Assembly: GCA_041588495.1 (NCBI GenBank)
Contig: JBFGWM010000097.1
Span: forward strand, 1-9,681
Origin: JBFGWM01 sp041588495
Lineage (GTDB): Bacteria; Pseudomonadota; Gammaproteobacteria; Pseudomonadales; JBFGWM01
DNA: 9,681 nucleotides
Direction of reading: 5' to 3'
The translations under genes were made by a program, and so were the position numbers. Under the pieces are notes generated by a model. The model saw only the letters and a list, made by a program, of their open reading frames with translations. It did no database searches and was not told where the DNA came from. Numbering within the stretch: the first letter of the stretch is position 1; every line of letters starts with the position of its first letter. Below, piece by piece: positions 1 through 6,729 of the stretch.

Positions 1-74
1 CCCACGATGCATGCCAGCACCACCAGGGCGATTACCGCGTGCTTCCCGCTGAGCCTGATCTCGTGTTCCGCCAT
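1..74 (-). CDS. N-terminus of a membrane-anchored protein (partial)
   Basis: Only the first 24 codons are in the window; the gene continues past base 1. The start MAEHEIRLSGKH is followed by a hydrophobic run (AVIALVVLACIVG), so the product begins with a short polar cytoplasmic head and one membrane helix. An AAGGA ribosome-binding site (83-87) lies 8 nt before the ATG at 74. An in-frame ATG at 119, preceded by AAGGG (125-129), could add 15 residues. The family cannot be told from so little sequence. The 141-base gap between this start and the end of the GFA-like gene shows no convincing promoter or terminator. Confidence 0.6.
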   Translation of the reverse strand, partial: MAEHEIRLSGKHAVIALVVLACIV

Positions 75-215
75 CACTCCGTTCCTTGTCCACTCACCTG
101 GGCAGGGACCTCCACGCATCGCAACCCTTCTGCCATTCCAGTGGAAGTCGCGCAGTCCCCTTCAGTCTAGACAGCAATGACCTGCCAACCCGTCACGTAC
201 CCGCCGGGCAACCGC

Positions 216-698
216 TCAGGAACGGCCCACGCCCCGCAGCATGTTGAGGACCATCTTTTGGGTAAATGCCGCCTGGCTCTTCAGGTAACCCGAATACTTC
301 GGCAGCCCGTCGTCGATGTCCGCGACCCGACTGTCATAGAAAATATGCAGGGCCGGTTCCGGCGCGAACCCCGGATCGCTGAAGTTTCCGGTGGGGACCA
401 CGGCAAAGCTGGGTAACAGCGGAATACGCAGGAACTCGATGGCCGGTTTGCCGCAGGCCGTGCAACGGCCCCGTTGCAGGATTGGCGGCTGCCGGTACGC
501 GGTGTACTCAACGAGGTTCGGCTCGGGCAGATCCACGTTACTGGCCTTCACCACGGTGATGTCGGAAAAAGGCGCGCTGTTGAAGGCCTGGCAGATCGTG
601 CAATGGCAGAAACCCCGGATGATGGGGGCACCGCGCACCGTGAACGTCGTCTTGCCACAGGCGCAATGGCATTGTTGTTCGGTATCGTCCTGGCTCAA
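216..698 (-). CDS. GFA/CENP-V-family zinc-binding protein
   Basis: A 160-residue protein of the glutathione-dependent formaldehyde-activating (GFA)/CENP-V fold, a small cytoplasmic zinc protein family. Visible zinc-ligand motifs are CHCACG at residues 10-15 (Cys10, Cys12, Cys14), FCHCTIC at 30-36 (Cys31, Cys33, Cys36) and CTACG at 79-83 (Cys79, Cys82), in the family's order and spacing. I chose the TTG start at 698 because GAGGA (706-710) sits 7 nt upstream and it gives a normal family length. The frame is open to 833, but that would put 45 unrelated residues in front and overlap the upstream DUF1772 gene. The gap to that gene is 62 nt, so co-transcription is likely. Most family members have no proven substrate; a role in glutathione or thiol adduct metabolism fits the GST gene in the same run but is inference. 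Confidence 0.85.
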   Translation of the reverse strand: MSQDDTEQQCHCACGKTTFTVRGAPIIRGFCHCTICQAFNSAPFSDITVVKASNVDLPEPNLVEYTAYRQPPILQRGRCTACGKPAIEFLRIPLLPSFAVVPTGNFSDPGFAPEPALHIFYDSRVADIDDGLPKYSGYLKSQAAFTQKMVLNMLRGVGRS

Positions 699-760
699 TT
701 TGCAATCCTCGAAGGTGGTCGTTTCCGCGGACGCGATCCCGCCCGCATCAATCCAGGTAT

Positions 761-1255
761 TCAGAGTACAAATAGCAGAATAATCAGCACCACAGAAACC
801 CCGCTCGCAACCCCGGTCCGGAACCGGTTCCACCCGTTCCAGCGGGACTCGAACCCGGCGCGGGCTTCCGCCAGAGCGGACTCGTCCATGGCATCGAGAT
901 CCAGGGTCTGCAGGTGATTGTTCAGCGGGATGTTGATGGCCACCGTGGGCACCTGCACACCGAGTATGTACGCCAGTGCGGCGACTGCAAGAGCAGCACT
1001 CGCCATGCCATCCAGTTGCCAGAAACCGAATACCGCGGCAGCGATGATCATGGCCACCGATCCGATCCAGACCAGCATGAAGAGCGGCTGATTGTCCTGG
1101 ATCACGCGATCCATGACCTGGAACGCGCGCAGGAACTGGCGGTCATCCAATGTGCCGATACCGGGCATGGCGACGACCGCGAACGCGAACAGGAAACCGG
1201 CGACCAACGAGCAGGAAATCGCGGCCAGGATCAGCAGGATTGAAAAAAGCCCCAT
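761..1255 (-). CDS. DUF1772 (anthrone oxygenase-like) membrane protein
   Basis: A 164-residue integral membrane protein with four predicted helices (about 4-30, 57-79, 84-105 and 146-164). It carries the family signature of DUF1772: NIPLN at 108-112 after the third helix and RWNGWNRFR at 138-146 just before the fourth. DUF1772 includes fungal anthrone oxygenases, but bacterial members are mostly uncharacterised, so no reaction is claimed. The ATG at 1255 is preferred because an AGAGG box lies 9 nt upstream; a GTG at 1300 would add 15 residues without a better site. It lies 66 nt after another small membrane-protein gene and 62 nt before the GFA-like gene, all on one strand. A 10-bp palindrome (TCGCATGCGA, 1285-1294) lies in the gap upstream. 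Confidence 0.82.
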   Translation of the reverse strand: MGLFSILLILAAISCSLVAGFLFAFAVVAMPGIGTLDDRQFLRAFQVMDRVIQDNQPLFMLVWIGSVAMIIAAAVFGFWQLDGMASAALAVAALAYILGVQVPTVAINIPLNNHLQTLDLDAMDESALAEARAGFESRWNGWNRFRTGVASGVSVVLIILLFVL

Positions 1256-1321
1256 GAAAACCCACCTCTCGACCCGTGTGATGCTCGCATGCGACGCCAC
1301 GTAACGGAACCATGCAAACGA

Positions 1322-1717
1322 TCACATGCCAAGAACCTTGCCTCGCGTACTCACCAGGTAGGCGACGAATATCGCCACAACGACACTGTCGAACACGATC
1401 GTCACCGCCGCCTTGCCGAGATAGGCGCTGCCCACGCTGAGCACGAGACCGATAAACACCAGCTTACTCACAGAGGCCACCAGCAGGCTCAGCCTGCGTT
1501 GCTCGGGATGGAACGCGCCGTAAATCAACATGGCTCCGACGAGTGTGACCAACACGCCCCAGTTACGCACGATCAGCTCAGCCAGTGGTCCCTCCAAAGA
1601 TTCACCAAACATGCCTTGCAGGGCCGTGGCCGGGGCAATGGCAGCGAACAGCATGGTGCAGGTCAGCAACCCGGACGCCAGCATGATCCAGCGGATATGT
1701 GTGATGATGAACTGCAT
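1322..1717 (-). CDS. Four-helix membrane protein, unknown function
   Basis: A 131-residue hydrophobic protein with four predicted membrane helices (about 10-30, 53-70, 78-97 and 104-124). Residues 36-72 join helix 1 to helix 2 through a polar loop with FGESLEGP and RNWG; SKLVF lies at the start of helix 3. The pattern resembles a widespread uncharacterised bacterial family of this size, but I cannot name it with confidence. The ATG at 1717 follows AAAGGG, about 10 nt away, with a GGGTTAACCC palindrome overlapping that site. The 165-base region upstream holds a candidate extended -10 promoter and a GC-rich hairpin (separate entries), so this may be the first gene of the run leading to DUF1772 and GFA. 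Confidence 0.72.
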   Translation of the reverse strand: MQFIITHIRWIMLASGLLTCTMLFAAIAPATALQGMFGESLEGPLAELIVRNWGVLVTLVGAMLIYGAFHPEQRRLSLLVASVSKLVFIGLVLSVGSAYLGKAAVTIVFDSVVVAIFVAYLVSTRGKVLGM

Positions 1718-1751
1718 ACCGGGTTAACCCTTTGAATGGATCCGAGAAACT

Positions 1752-1791
1752 GCGGCATGTGCCCCCCGTGCATCGGGGGCGCCCGTGCCGC
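1752..1791 (-). promoter_or_regulatory. Two-step GC-rich hairpin in the 5' region of the 1717 gene
   Basis: An outer stem GCGGCA (1752-1757) pairs with TGCCGC (1786-1791), and an inner stem GCCCCC (1761-1766) pairs with GGGGGC (1775-1780) around an 8-base loop. It lies between the end of the SnoaL-like gene (1883) and the start of the membrane-protein gene (1717). On the minus strand it is followed by AGTTTCTCGG, a poor U-tract, so it is either a weak terminator for the upstream gene or a structured leader. The sequence alone does not decide. Confidence 0.35.
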
Positions 1792-1804
1792 TGACTGTCA
1801 TTCA

Positions 1805-1810
1805 CCTATA
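1805..1810 (-). promoter_or_regulatory. Candidate extended -10 promoter element
   Basis: On the minus strand the bases read TGCTATAGG, matching the extended -10 pattern TGnTATAnT with TATAGG at 1805-1810. No good -35 box is visible 17 nt upstream, which extended -10 promoters can do without. Transcription would start near 1798 and read through the 1752-1791 hairpin into the gene at 1717. This is a pattern match only. Confidence 0.25.
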
Positions 1811-1882
1811 GCAGGCATCGATGGAGACCGCTTTCGAAACGGACCCGGTCAGGATCAGGGTCCGGCAAATCGAACCCCGGAC

Positions 1883-2212
1883 TCAGGATTCCAATTGCTT
1901 CCGCGTATCAAACACCAGAGTGGTGTCGCAAATCTTCCCGTCCCGACAACGAAACAACTGGGCGATGTTGTTGCCATGATAGGTATAGAAAACCGCGACG
2001 AGTTCGTCATTGGAAAACGAAGTCACGGTCTTTGCCCGCGGGTCCGCGCGCAGGTCGCCTTGCAGGGATGACAGGTATGCCGCGGCCGAGTCGAACTCGA
2101 AAAGCGGCCCCCTGAGGCAGAAATCGTCCGCAATCACGCTACGGATGCCTTCGATGTCGGCGTTACAAAAACACCGCACAAAAGTCTCTGCCAGCTTCAG
2201 GTCATCCATCAT
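1883..2212 (-). CDS. SnoaL-like / NTF2-fold protein
   Basis: A 109-residue protein with the layout of SnoaL-like NTF2-fold proteins. It has an N-terminal helix (KLAETFVRCFCNADIEGI), a segment around DDFCLRGP where family members have their first strand, a middle helix (AAAYLSSLQGDL), then alternating strands ending in DGKICDTTLVFDTRK. NTF2-fold proteins range from ketosteroid-isomerase-like enzymes to ligand-binding proteins, so no substrate can be assigned. The start is uncertain: ATGs at 2212 and 2209 are adjacent, and a TTG at 2221 adds three residues; none has a strong ribosome-binding site. It lies 74 nt after the GST gene on the same strand. Four cysteines in a protein this small is somewhat unusual. 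Confidence 0.7.
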   Translation of the reverse strand: MMDDLKLAETFVRCFCNADIEGIRSVIADDFCLRGPLFEFDSAAAYLSSLQGDLRADPRAKTVTSFSNDELVAVFYTYHGNNIAQLFRCRDGKICDTTLVFDTRKQLES

Positions 2213-2286
2213 TGGCGCCAACCCGGCACGTTTTCGCGTTGCAAAGGTTCAATGGATTTTCGCGGCACCACTGCGATCAAAACGAG

Positions 2287-3078
2287 TCACCCCGATGCCG
2301 TTTTGCGCGGTGCATCCATCTCATGCGATTTCCCGCGAAACTTCCTGTAGATGTCCAGGACCCAGTCGCACCCAGGGTACTCTGCGATCTCGCGACGGAT
2401 CGCGACCAGTTCTTGCGGCCAGGGTTCGGGCAGCGGATACGGAAACTCGGGAGGCCGCACAATCGCGGTCATGACTGCCGCCGCCGTGAGGTCGGCGATG
2501 GAGAACGTATCCCCGACGAGAAAACCGCTGGGCCCGACCAGTCCCTCCAGCTCGTCGAAGTAACTCCTGATCTTTGCCCGGGCCGGCGCAACCTGTTCCG
2601 GATGCAGGCCCATGTTCCTGCGATACAGGGGAGCCGTCATTGGAAACGATGCACGCCACAGCCAGCGGAGGGCACGCCCGGCGCCGTCGGTCGCCATGCG
2701 TCCGCACTGTGCGGCGTCGTCGATGTAGGTCGACCAGAACACGCGACGCAGGTCGGGGGCCACCTCCTCGTCGAAATACGCCTGGATCTCCAGCGCCCGT
2801 TGCAGTTCGTCCCCGGCCACAGGGAACAGCCGCGGCGTGGGACAGGCCTGTTCCAGCGCCTCGAGGATCCTGCTCGAATCATTGAGGACACGCCCGTTGA
2901 GTCGCAGGATGGGCAGCTGGTTCTGCCCGGACAAGCGGCGCGCCACCGGGATATGGAAACCCGGGACCAGGGTATGGCGCCGATGGGGAATGCCCTTGAA
3001 ATCGAGGGCCCACCTGACCTTCTCGTTGTAATGAGAAACGCGGAAATGCCAGAGTTCAGGCAGGTCTTCGGCGTTCAA
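2287..3078 (-). CDS. Glutathione S-transferase family protein
   Basis: A 263-residue cytosolic GST with both domains. The N-terminal thioredoxin-like domain starts at LWHFRVSHYNEKVRWAL (9-25), where Ser15 or Tyr17 is the likely catalytic residue. QLPIL (54-58) carries the cis-proline, and NDSSRI (66-71) is the glutathione gamma-glutamyl contact. The helical C-terminal domain includes FLVGDTFSIADL (186-197), the conserved N-capping motif with its structural Asp196. It is longer than the usual 200-230 residues, mostly through the linker and the tail after 210. I used the TTG start at 3078 because it falls just before the first strand and has a GGGGGA site 5 nt upstream; no in-frame ATG is near. 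It follows the pilin-like gene's stop side by 34 nt in map order and precedes the SnoaL-like gene. Its substrate is unknown. Confidence 0.88.
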   Translation of the reverse strand: MNAEDLPELWHFRVSHYNEKVRWALDFKGIPHRRHTLVPGFHIPVARRLSGQNQLPILRLNGRVLNDSSRILEALEQACPTPRLFPVAGDELQRALEIQAYFDEEVAPDLRRVFWSTYIDDAAQCGRMATDGAGRALRWLWRASFPMTAPLYRRNMGLHPEQVAPARAKIRSYFDELEGLVGPSGFLVGDTFSIADLTAAAVMTAIVRPPEFPYPLPEPWPQELVAIRREIAEYPGCDWVLDIYRKFRGKSHEMDAPRKTASG

Positions 3079-3112
3079 CTTGTTCCCCCATAAAGGCCAG
3101 CAACGACGGGCG

Positions 3113-3553
3113 CTATCGTTCCCCGGCTTTATTGTCCCGACAATCCAGCGATTTAAAACGCAGTTCCACCGTACCGAGTGTACAGGTATCCCACCAGCCG
3201 CTGGCTGGATCGAATGACCACCCCAGGGTCCTGCCGGCCACCGGGGGATGAACGCCGGACTTTTTCATGGTGGCGTAGTACGGATTGTCACCCGAGAGAT
3301 GCCCCACGTACTTTCCCGCATCTTCCGGCATATCCAGTTCATCCACACCCGGAACCCGGCCATGTTTTGCATGGAACGCTTCAACCTTGCCGCGCAACTC
3401 CGTCAATAAGAACGTGGCCTCCGCGACCTGGGCCCTGCCCGCATGATCCGGAGACGACCGCGCAGGCATCAACACCGCTACCACGAGCGCTCCGATTGCC
3501 AGTAGCGCCAGCACGTGAACCGGCTTGACCGGGCCCATTTTCATTCCCGCCAT
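3113..3553 (-). CDS. Pilin-like protein with an atypical N-terminus
   Basis: A 146-residue protein anchored by one N-terminal membrane helix (about 14-31). Residues 40-68 (from RAQVAEA, through the ELRGKVEAFHAKHG segment, to Pro68) follow the pattern of the start of the type IV pilin globular domain, where a helix with R-x-Q-V-x-E-A runs to G-x-x-P. The C-terminus has two cysteines, Cys124 and Cys138, spaced like the pilin disulfide region. The membrane helix lacks the prepilin peptidase site: there is no Gly/Phe-Thr-Leu junction and no Glu at mature position 5. It is therefore probably an uncleaved, membrane-tethered pilin-domain protein facing the periplasm. ATGs at 3553, 3544 and 3538 are all possible starts. 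No pilus assembly genes are nearby. Confidence 0.68.
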   Translation of the reverse strand: MAGMKMGPVKPVHVLALLAIGALVVAVLMPARSSPDHAGRAQVAEATFLLTELRGKVEAFHAKHGRVPGVDELDMPEDAGKYVGHLSGDNPYYATMKKSGVHPPVAGRTLGWSFDPASGWWDTCTLGTVELRFKSLDCRDNKAGER

Positions 3554-3623
3554 GCCCCATCCGCCGCGCGAGCCGCGTTAAACGCGCGCGTGTCCGACCC
3601 AAATGGGGCAGGTGCACGATGCA

Positions 3624-3968
3624 TCAGCACGCCACCCCGTGGCCGATCCGCTGCGATTCGATCTCGACAGAGAAATGGCAGTCGTGCTTTTCCTGCTGCG
3701 GATCAAACAGGCATTGCATTTCGCCGATGTTCTTGGCCCGGTACCCCGTGCATTCATCCTCGACGGGATCCACGTGCATGGCGTCATACAGGGCTTTCGC
3801 GGTCTCGCCCGTCAATTGCAGGCGGAAATGGGAATCGACGGGCTCTTCCCGGGACGGGTCGAGGTAGTTTCGCGGGGTCACGGCGAAGGTTCCTTCCAAC
3901 GGTTTCCAGTCCGCGGGGTGTACCACCGCCGGAAGAAAAACCAGGAAGAAAACGATCAACGTTCGCAT
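3624..3968 (-). CDS. Small secreted four-cysteine protein, unknown function
   Basis: A 114-residue protein starting with a Sec-type signal peptide (MRTLIVFFLVFLPAVVHPA), probably cleaved near residue 19, which leaves about 95 residues in the periplasm. Four cysteines (73, 86, 97 and the C-terminal residue 114) could form two disulfides. Visible landmarks are TGETAKALYDAM (53-64), DECTG (71-75) and a terminal GVAC. I have the impression of a recurring gammaproteobacterial family with this cysteine pattern, but I cannot name it or give it a function. The ATG at 3968 has GAGTAGAG close upstream. The pilin-like gene follows after 70 nt, so the two envelope proteins may be co-expressed. Confidence 0.68.
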   Translation of the reverse strand: MRTLIVFFLVFLPAVVHPADWKPLEGTFAVTPRNYLDPSREEPVDSHFRLQLTGETAKALYDAMHVDPVEDECTGYRAKNIGEMQCLFDPQQEKHDCHFSVEIESQRIGHGVAC

Positions 3969-4021
3969 GCTCTACTCGCGGATACACTTGGCTCAATACG
4001 GAAAACGGCCAGCCACCCTGC

Positions 4022-4034
4022 CCCGCCACGCGGG
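4022..4034 (-). other. Short hairpin directly after the ExoD-like gene
   Basis: CCCGC (4022-4026) and GCGGG (4030-4034) form a 5-bp stem with a 3-base loop, starting one base past the ExoD-like stop codon. No T-run follows directly; a TTTT occurs about 20 nt later on the minus strand. It may weakly attenuate transcription or stabilise the mRNA end. I would not call it a proven terminator. Confidence 0.2.
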
Positions 4035-4035
4035 A

Positions 4036-4632
4036 TCAGGCTCCCAGGCCGTTGGCGAGAAAAGCATAGATCATCACCGGGGTGACCACCCCGAAACCGG
4101 CCGCAATCACCTGCACGAGCCCGTCGCGCTCCAGCAGTCCAAGCCCCATCACGATCACGACCAGTGCCGGGCCGATGTTGGTGAACGGAAGGGGAATCGC
4201 GATCACCAGGCCCAGGACGGCGATGATCAGACCGTTCAGGCGGTCGACAACGGGCGCTTCGGTGAAGTGCCAGCGCGGACGCACGTAGCGCTCGATGGCG
4301 CGCACCCGTGGCTCCATCGCGCGCAGGGCGGCTTCCACGCGCTCGGGCGGCAACTCCCGGTCCAGGATCGCCGCGGGCAGTCGCGCCCGCTTCATGCCCA
4401 GGAACATCTGGATGCCGAGCACGGAGACGAGCGGCCCGGCGACCATCGAGATAATGGGAATGACATTGAACGCCGAAATCATGACCAGCATCACCCCGAA
4501 CGTGCGATCGCCGAGCCGGTCGGTCATGGAGCGCAGGGTAATGGGCCCCTCCCGGGCCTGGTCGGCCATGGCCAGCAGCACGTCCGAGGTGCGACTGCGC
4601 TGTTGCGGGGGAACCGTGAAGATGGAAACCAT
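4036..4632 (-). CDS. ExoD-family membrane protein
   Basis: A 198-residue inner-membrane protein of the ExoD (exopolysaccharide synthesis) family. A soluble N-terminal part (about 1-45) ends in DRLGDRTFG (38-46). Then come hydrophobic segments at about 46-80, the family landmark AIERYVRPRW (112-121), and further segments at 133-165 and 172-195. The stretch IPLPFTNIGPAL (146-157) and the GLLERDGL motif (165-172) are the family's most recognisable features. ExoD was first described in rhizobia, where mutants are affected in exopolysaccharide production and alkali tolerance; the biochemical role is unknown. The ATG at 4632 has only a weak ribosome-binding site. The cytochrome c gene lies 82 nt upstream, and the gap carries an inverted repeat (CGCGGT/ACCGCG, 4695-4708). 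Confidence 0.85.
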   Translation of the reverse strand: MVSIFTVPPQQRSRTSDVLLAMADQAREGPITLRSMTDRLGDRTFGVMLVMISAFNVIPIISMVAGPLVSVLGIQMFLGMKRARLPAAILDRELPPERVEAALRAMEPRVRAIERYVRPRWHFTEAPVVDRLNGLIIAVLGLVIAIPLPFTNIGPALVVIVMGLGLLERDGLVQVIAAGFGVVTPVMIYAFLANGLGA

Positions 4633-4714
4633 GCCGCGACGAGTCGCTCCCAGTACAGGGCCTTCCGATATACCGTCCGGATGTTACCACCGCACGCGGT
4701 TTACCGCGCCCAAC

Positions 4715-5212
4715 CTATTCCGGGGGCGGCGATGGGAACAGCGCGTAGGGTGGTGGCGGCTCGCGGTCCGGAGGCACAAAAGCCGGGGCATGGGTTCCGG
4801 CCGCGCCGAGCTGCCGCACGAAACGATAGATGCTCCGCAGGTCCGCCTCGTGCATCTCGTTGACCGTGAACCAGGGCATCGGCGGGCGCGCCTTCAGGCT
4901 CCTCGCGTAGGCAAGCCATTGGTCCTCGCTCAACCCGTCCATGCGCAGCCTGAGATTGGTGGCGTAGGTGGTACCCCAGGGGCCGCGCCACCCAAAGGTG
5001 TCGCCGACCAGCCACCCGGACTCCGGCACCTCCCCGTTGGAGAGCAGGTAGCCCGGCGTATGGCAGTCGTTGCAGCCGGCGATCTTGACCAGGTACCTGC
5101 CGCGCTCAACCGATGGCGCGTCCGCAGGCTCGGCGAAGGCGACCGCGTGGCCGAGGATCAGGGTGAGACAAACGAAGCGGTTCAGAAAATGGACGCAGAG
5201 GTTTCGACCCAC
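4715..5212 (-). CDS. Periplasmic mono-haem cytochrome c
   Basis: A 165-residue exported class I-type cytochrome c. The N-terminus is a signal peptide ending near FAEPAD (about residue 27). The single haem site is CNDCH (47-51), covalently attached in the periplasm. The RPPMPWF segment (109-115) supplies the likely axial Met112, followed by the closing helix HEADLRSIYRFVRQL. The tail is proline-rich (PPDREPPPPYALFPSPPPE). The pattern matches cytochrome c domains found with dehydrogenases and oxidases, but no such partner is encoded here, so its redox partner is unknown. I chose the GTG at 5212 because a perfect GAGGAG (5220-5225) lies 7 nt upstream and it starts right before the signal peptide; the frame is open to a TTG at 5245. 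Confidence 0.87.
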   Translation of the reverse strand: MGRNLCVHFLNRFVCLTLILGHAVAFAEPADAPSVERGRYLVKIAGCNDCHTPGYLLSNGEVPESGWLVGDTFGWRGPWGTTYATNLRLRMDGLSEDQWLAYARSLKARPPMPWFTVNEMHEADLRSIYRFVRQLGAAGTHAPAFVPPDREPPPPYALFPSPPPE

Positions 5213-5282
5213 GTTCAGACTCCTCAACAACGACAAACTCCCCAAACATCATCGTAGCCGGCCCGGACCAGGCCCGCCGCGA

Positions 5283-6254
5283 TCAGCCCCCGGCGCCTGC
5301 CGGAAATGCGAAGCTCAGCGTCACGTAAAGCACGTAGCACGCCAACAGGATGCCGCCCTCCAGCCGGCTCAGGCTACGTCCCGTATACAGGAAGACGCCG
5401 AGCAGGAAGGCCGCGCCGAGCATCACCCACTGGTCGACCTGGAGCACGCGCTCCGGTATTGGCAGCGGCTGCAGCAGGGCGGAGACCCCGAGTATGCCCA
5501 GCAGGTTAAAAATATTGCTACCGAGGACGTTGCCGACCGCCACATCGGCATGCCGCCGCAGCGCGGCGATCACCGAGATCGACAGTTCCGGCAGGGAGGT
5601 GCCCACCGCGACCACCGTCAGCCCGATGACCGCCTCTGAGACCCCGAGGCTTTCCGCGATGCCCACCGCGCCGAGCAACAGGACCCGCGAGCCCGCGATC
5701 AGCAGCCCCAGCCCGATAACCACGGCTGCGACAGTCCACGCCACCGACTCCGGCACCTTCCCGAGTTCCTCGCCCTCGGCCTTGTAAACCTCCCCGGAGG
5801 GCGCCGCGTGGAACTGCTCGCTCCAGTAGGCCCAAACGAGGTAGGCCAGCAGGCCAGCAAGGAATACGAACCCGTCGGCCCTGCCAAGAGCGCTGCCCCC
5901 CGCCAGCACGAGAAACAGCACACTCGCCGCGATGACCACCACCATGTCCCTGCGCAGGGCGAGCGGCCGCACCGAGAGCGGGGTGATCAGCGCACAGATA
6001 CCGAGGATCAGGAACACGTTCCCGATGTTGCTCCCGACCACGTTGCCGATGGCGATATCCGGCTGCGCCCCCAGGGCCGCGTCCACCGACACCACCAGCT
6101 CCGGCGCCGAGGTGCCGAAACCGACGATCACCAGCCCGCTGAGCAGTGGAGAGACGCCGAGACGCCGGGCCGCGGCCATTGCACCCCGGATCAGGGCCTC
6201 GCCACCCGCGGTGAGCAGGATGACTCCCAGCAGGAGGTAAACGAGATTCATCAT
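5283..6254 (-). CDS. Na+/Ca2+ antiporter (CaCA family), copy 1
   Basis: A 323-residue inner-membrane cation exchanger of the CaCA (YrbG-like) family, which uses Na+ or another cation gradient to move Ca2+. It has about ten membrane helices in two inverted halves, each with an alpha-repeat: GTSAPE at 47-52 with GNVVGSN at 70-76, and GTSLPE at 218-223 with GNVLGSN at 241-247. Glu52 and Glu223 are the expected ion ligands. The central loop (about 150-180) is charged and variable. The start is placed at tandem ATGs (6254/6251) because MMNLVYLLLG aligns with the paralogue; the ribosome-binding site is weak, and an ATG at 6317 would add 21 residues. It follows the cis-CaaD-like gene after 79 nt and precedes the cytochrome. 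It is an ungapped paralogue of the gene at 7676-8638. Confidence 0.93.
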   Translation of the reverse strand: MMNLVYLLLGVILLTAGGEALIRGAMAAARRLGVSPLLSGLVIVGFGTSAPELVVSVDAALGAQPDIAIGNVVGSNIGNVFLILGICALITPLSVRPLALRRDMVVVIAASVLFLVLAGGSALGRADGFVFLAGLLAYLVWAYWSEQFHAAPSGEVYKAEGEELGKVPESVAWTVAAVVIGLGLLIAGSRVLLLGAVGIAESLGVSEAVIGLTVVAVGTSLPELSISVIAALRRHADVAVGNVLGSNIFNLLGILGVSALLQPLPIPERVLQVDQWVMLGAAFLLGVFLYTGRSLSRLEGGILLACYVLYVTLSFAFPAGAGG

Positions 6255-6333
6255 GAATCTGGCCGGGTGAGACCCAAACGGGGGCTTTCGACAGCGCCAA
6301 TGACGCTCCGGCCCCATCCACCGCGGCGCACCG

Positions 6334-6720
6334 CTAGCCCTGCCTGCGTGCCAGCCAGGCTGCTTCCGCCCCGGGTTCGGGCATGATCTCCCCGCCCTCG
6401 ACGATCCAGTTCGACGGCACCCCGATCAACGAGATACCGACCGCCTCCACGGGTTCTCCAAGCGCCTCCGCCACCCCGGAACGCAACGCAGCTTTCAACT
6501 TTTCGACGATCTCCGGTGTGCGGTTGCCTCCGGTGCGCACGCCCCCCAGGATACTGACAACCTGCGGAGGCGGTAACGGATAACCATCCAGAAAAACCAC
6601 GTTGACGAACTCCGGGAGCGCACCCGTTTCCCGGCAGTGGGTGTCGGTGATCGCACTCGCGACCTTCTGGCGGGATTCCGCCGCAAGGGGGCGGCTGCAG
6701 GCAAGGTTATAAAGCGGCAT
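6334..6720 (-). CDS. Tautomerase, cis-CaaD-like
   Basis: A 128-residue member of the tautomerase superfamily, closest in pattern to cis-3-chloroacrylic acid dehalogenase (cis-CaaD). Met removal would expose Pro1, the family's catalytic base or acid. AITDTHCRETGA aligns with the cis-CaaD AITDAH segment, so His27 (Pro numbered 1) matches cis-CaaD His28. The IVEGGEIMPEPG stretch near the C-terminus matches the VEYG..P.PG segment and keeps the key Glu (cis-CaaD Glu114). The arginine pair is spaced differently (VRTGGNR rather than RxxR), and the residue at the Tyr103 position is hydrophobic. It is thus probably a tautomerase, isomerase or hydratase rather than a true dehalogenase; the substrate is unknown. 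It starts 9 nt after the upstream tautomerase-like gene, which suggests translational coupling. Confidence 0.82.
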   Translation of the reverse strand: MPLYNLACSRPLAAESRQKVASAITDTHCRETGALPEFVNVVFLDGYPLPPPQVVSILGGVRTGGNRTPEIVEKLKAALRSGVAEALGEPVEAVGISLIGVPSNWIVEGGEIMPEPGAEAAWLARRQG

Positions 6721-6729
6721 GGCACATTC

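Noticed and set aside
1285..1294. 10-bp palindrome TCGCATGCGA upstream of the DUF1772 gene
   Set aside because: It could be an operator, but there is no second copy, no regulator gene nearby and no promoter next to it; a single 10-bp palindrome is expected by chance at this scale.
1723..1800. 25-codon minus-strand frame ending just before the membrane-protein start
   Set aside because: Its only ribosome-binding site (AGGTGA) directly abuts the ATG, and the frame runs through the hairpin; no support beyond being open.
3574..3586. Inverted repeat CGCGTT-A-AACGCG upstream of the pilin-like gene
   Set aside because: The stem is short with a tiny loop and no T-run, and it sits in low-complexity CG-rich sequence; not enough to call a terminator or operator.
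4295..5257. Long plus-strand open frame (320 codons) and similar plus-strand frames at 2212-3093, 3967-4863, 5808-6386 and 8936-9559
   Set aside because: They lie antisense to clear family members (ExoD, cytochrome c, GST, antiporter, MBL). Their products are Arg/Pro/Ala-rich without family motifs, as expected of shadow frames in GC-rich DNA.
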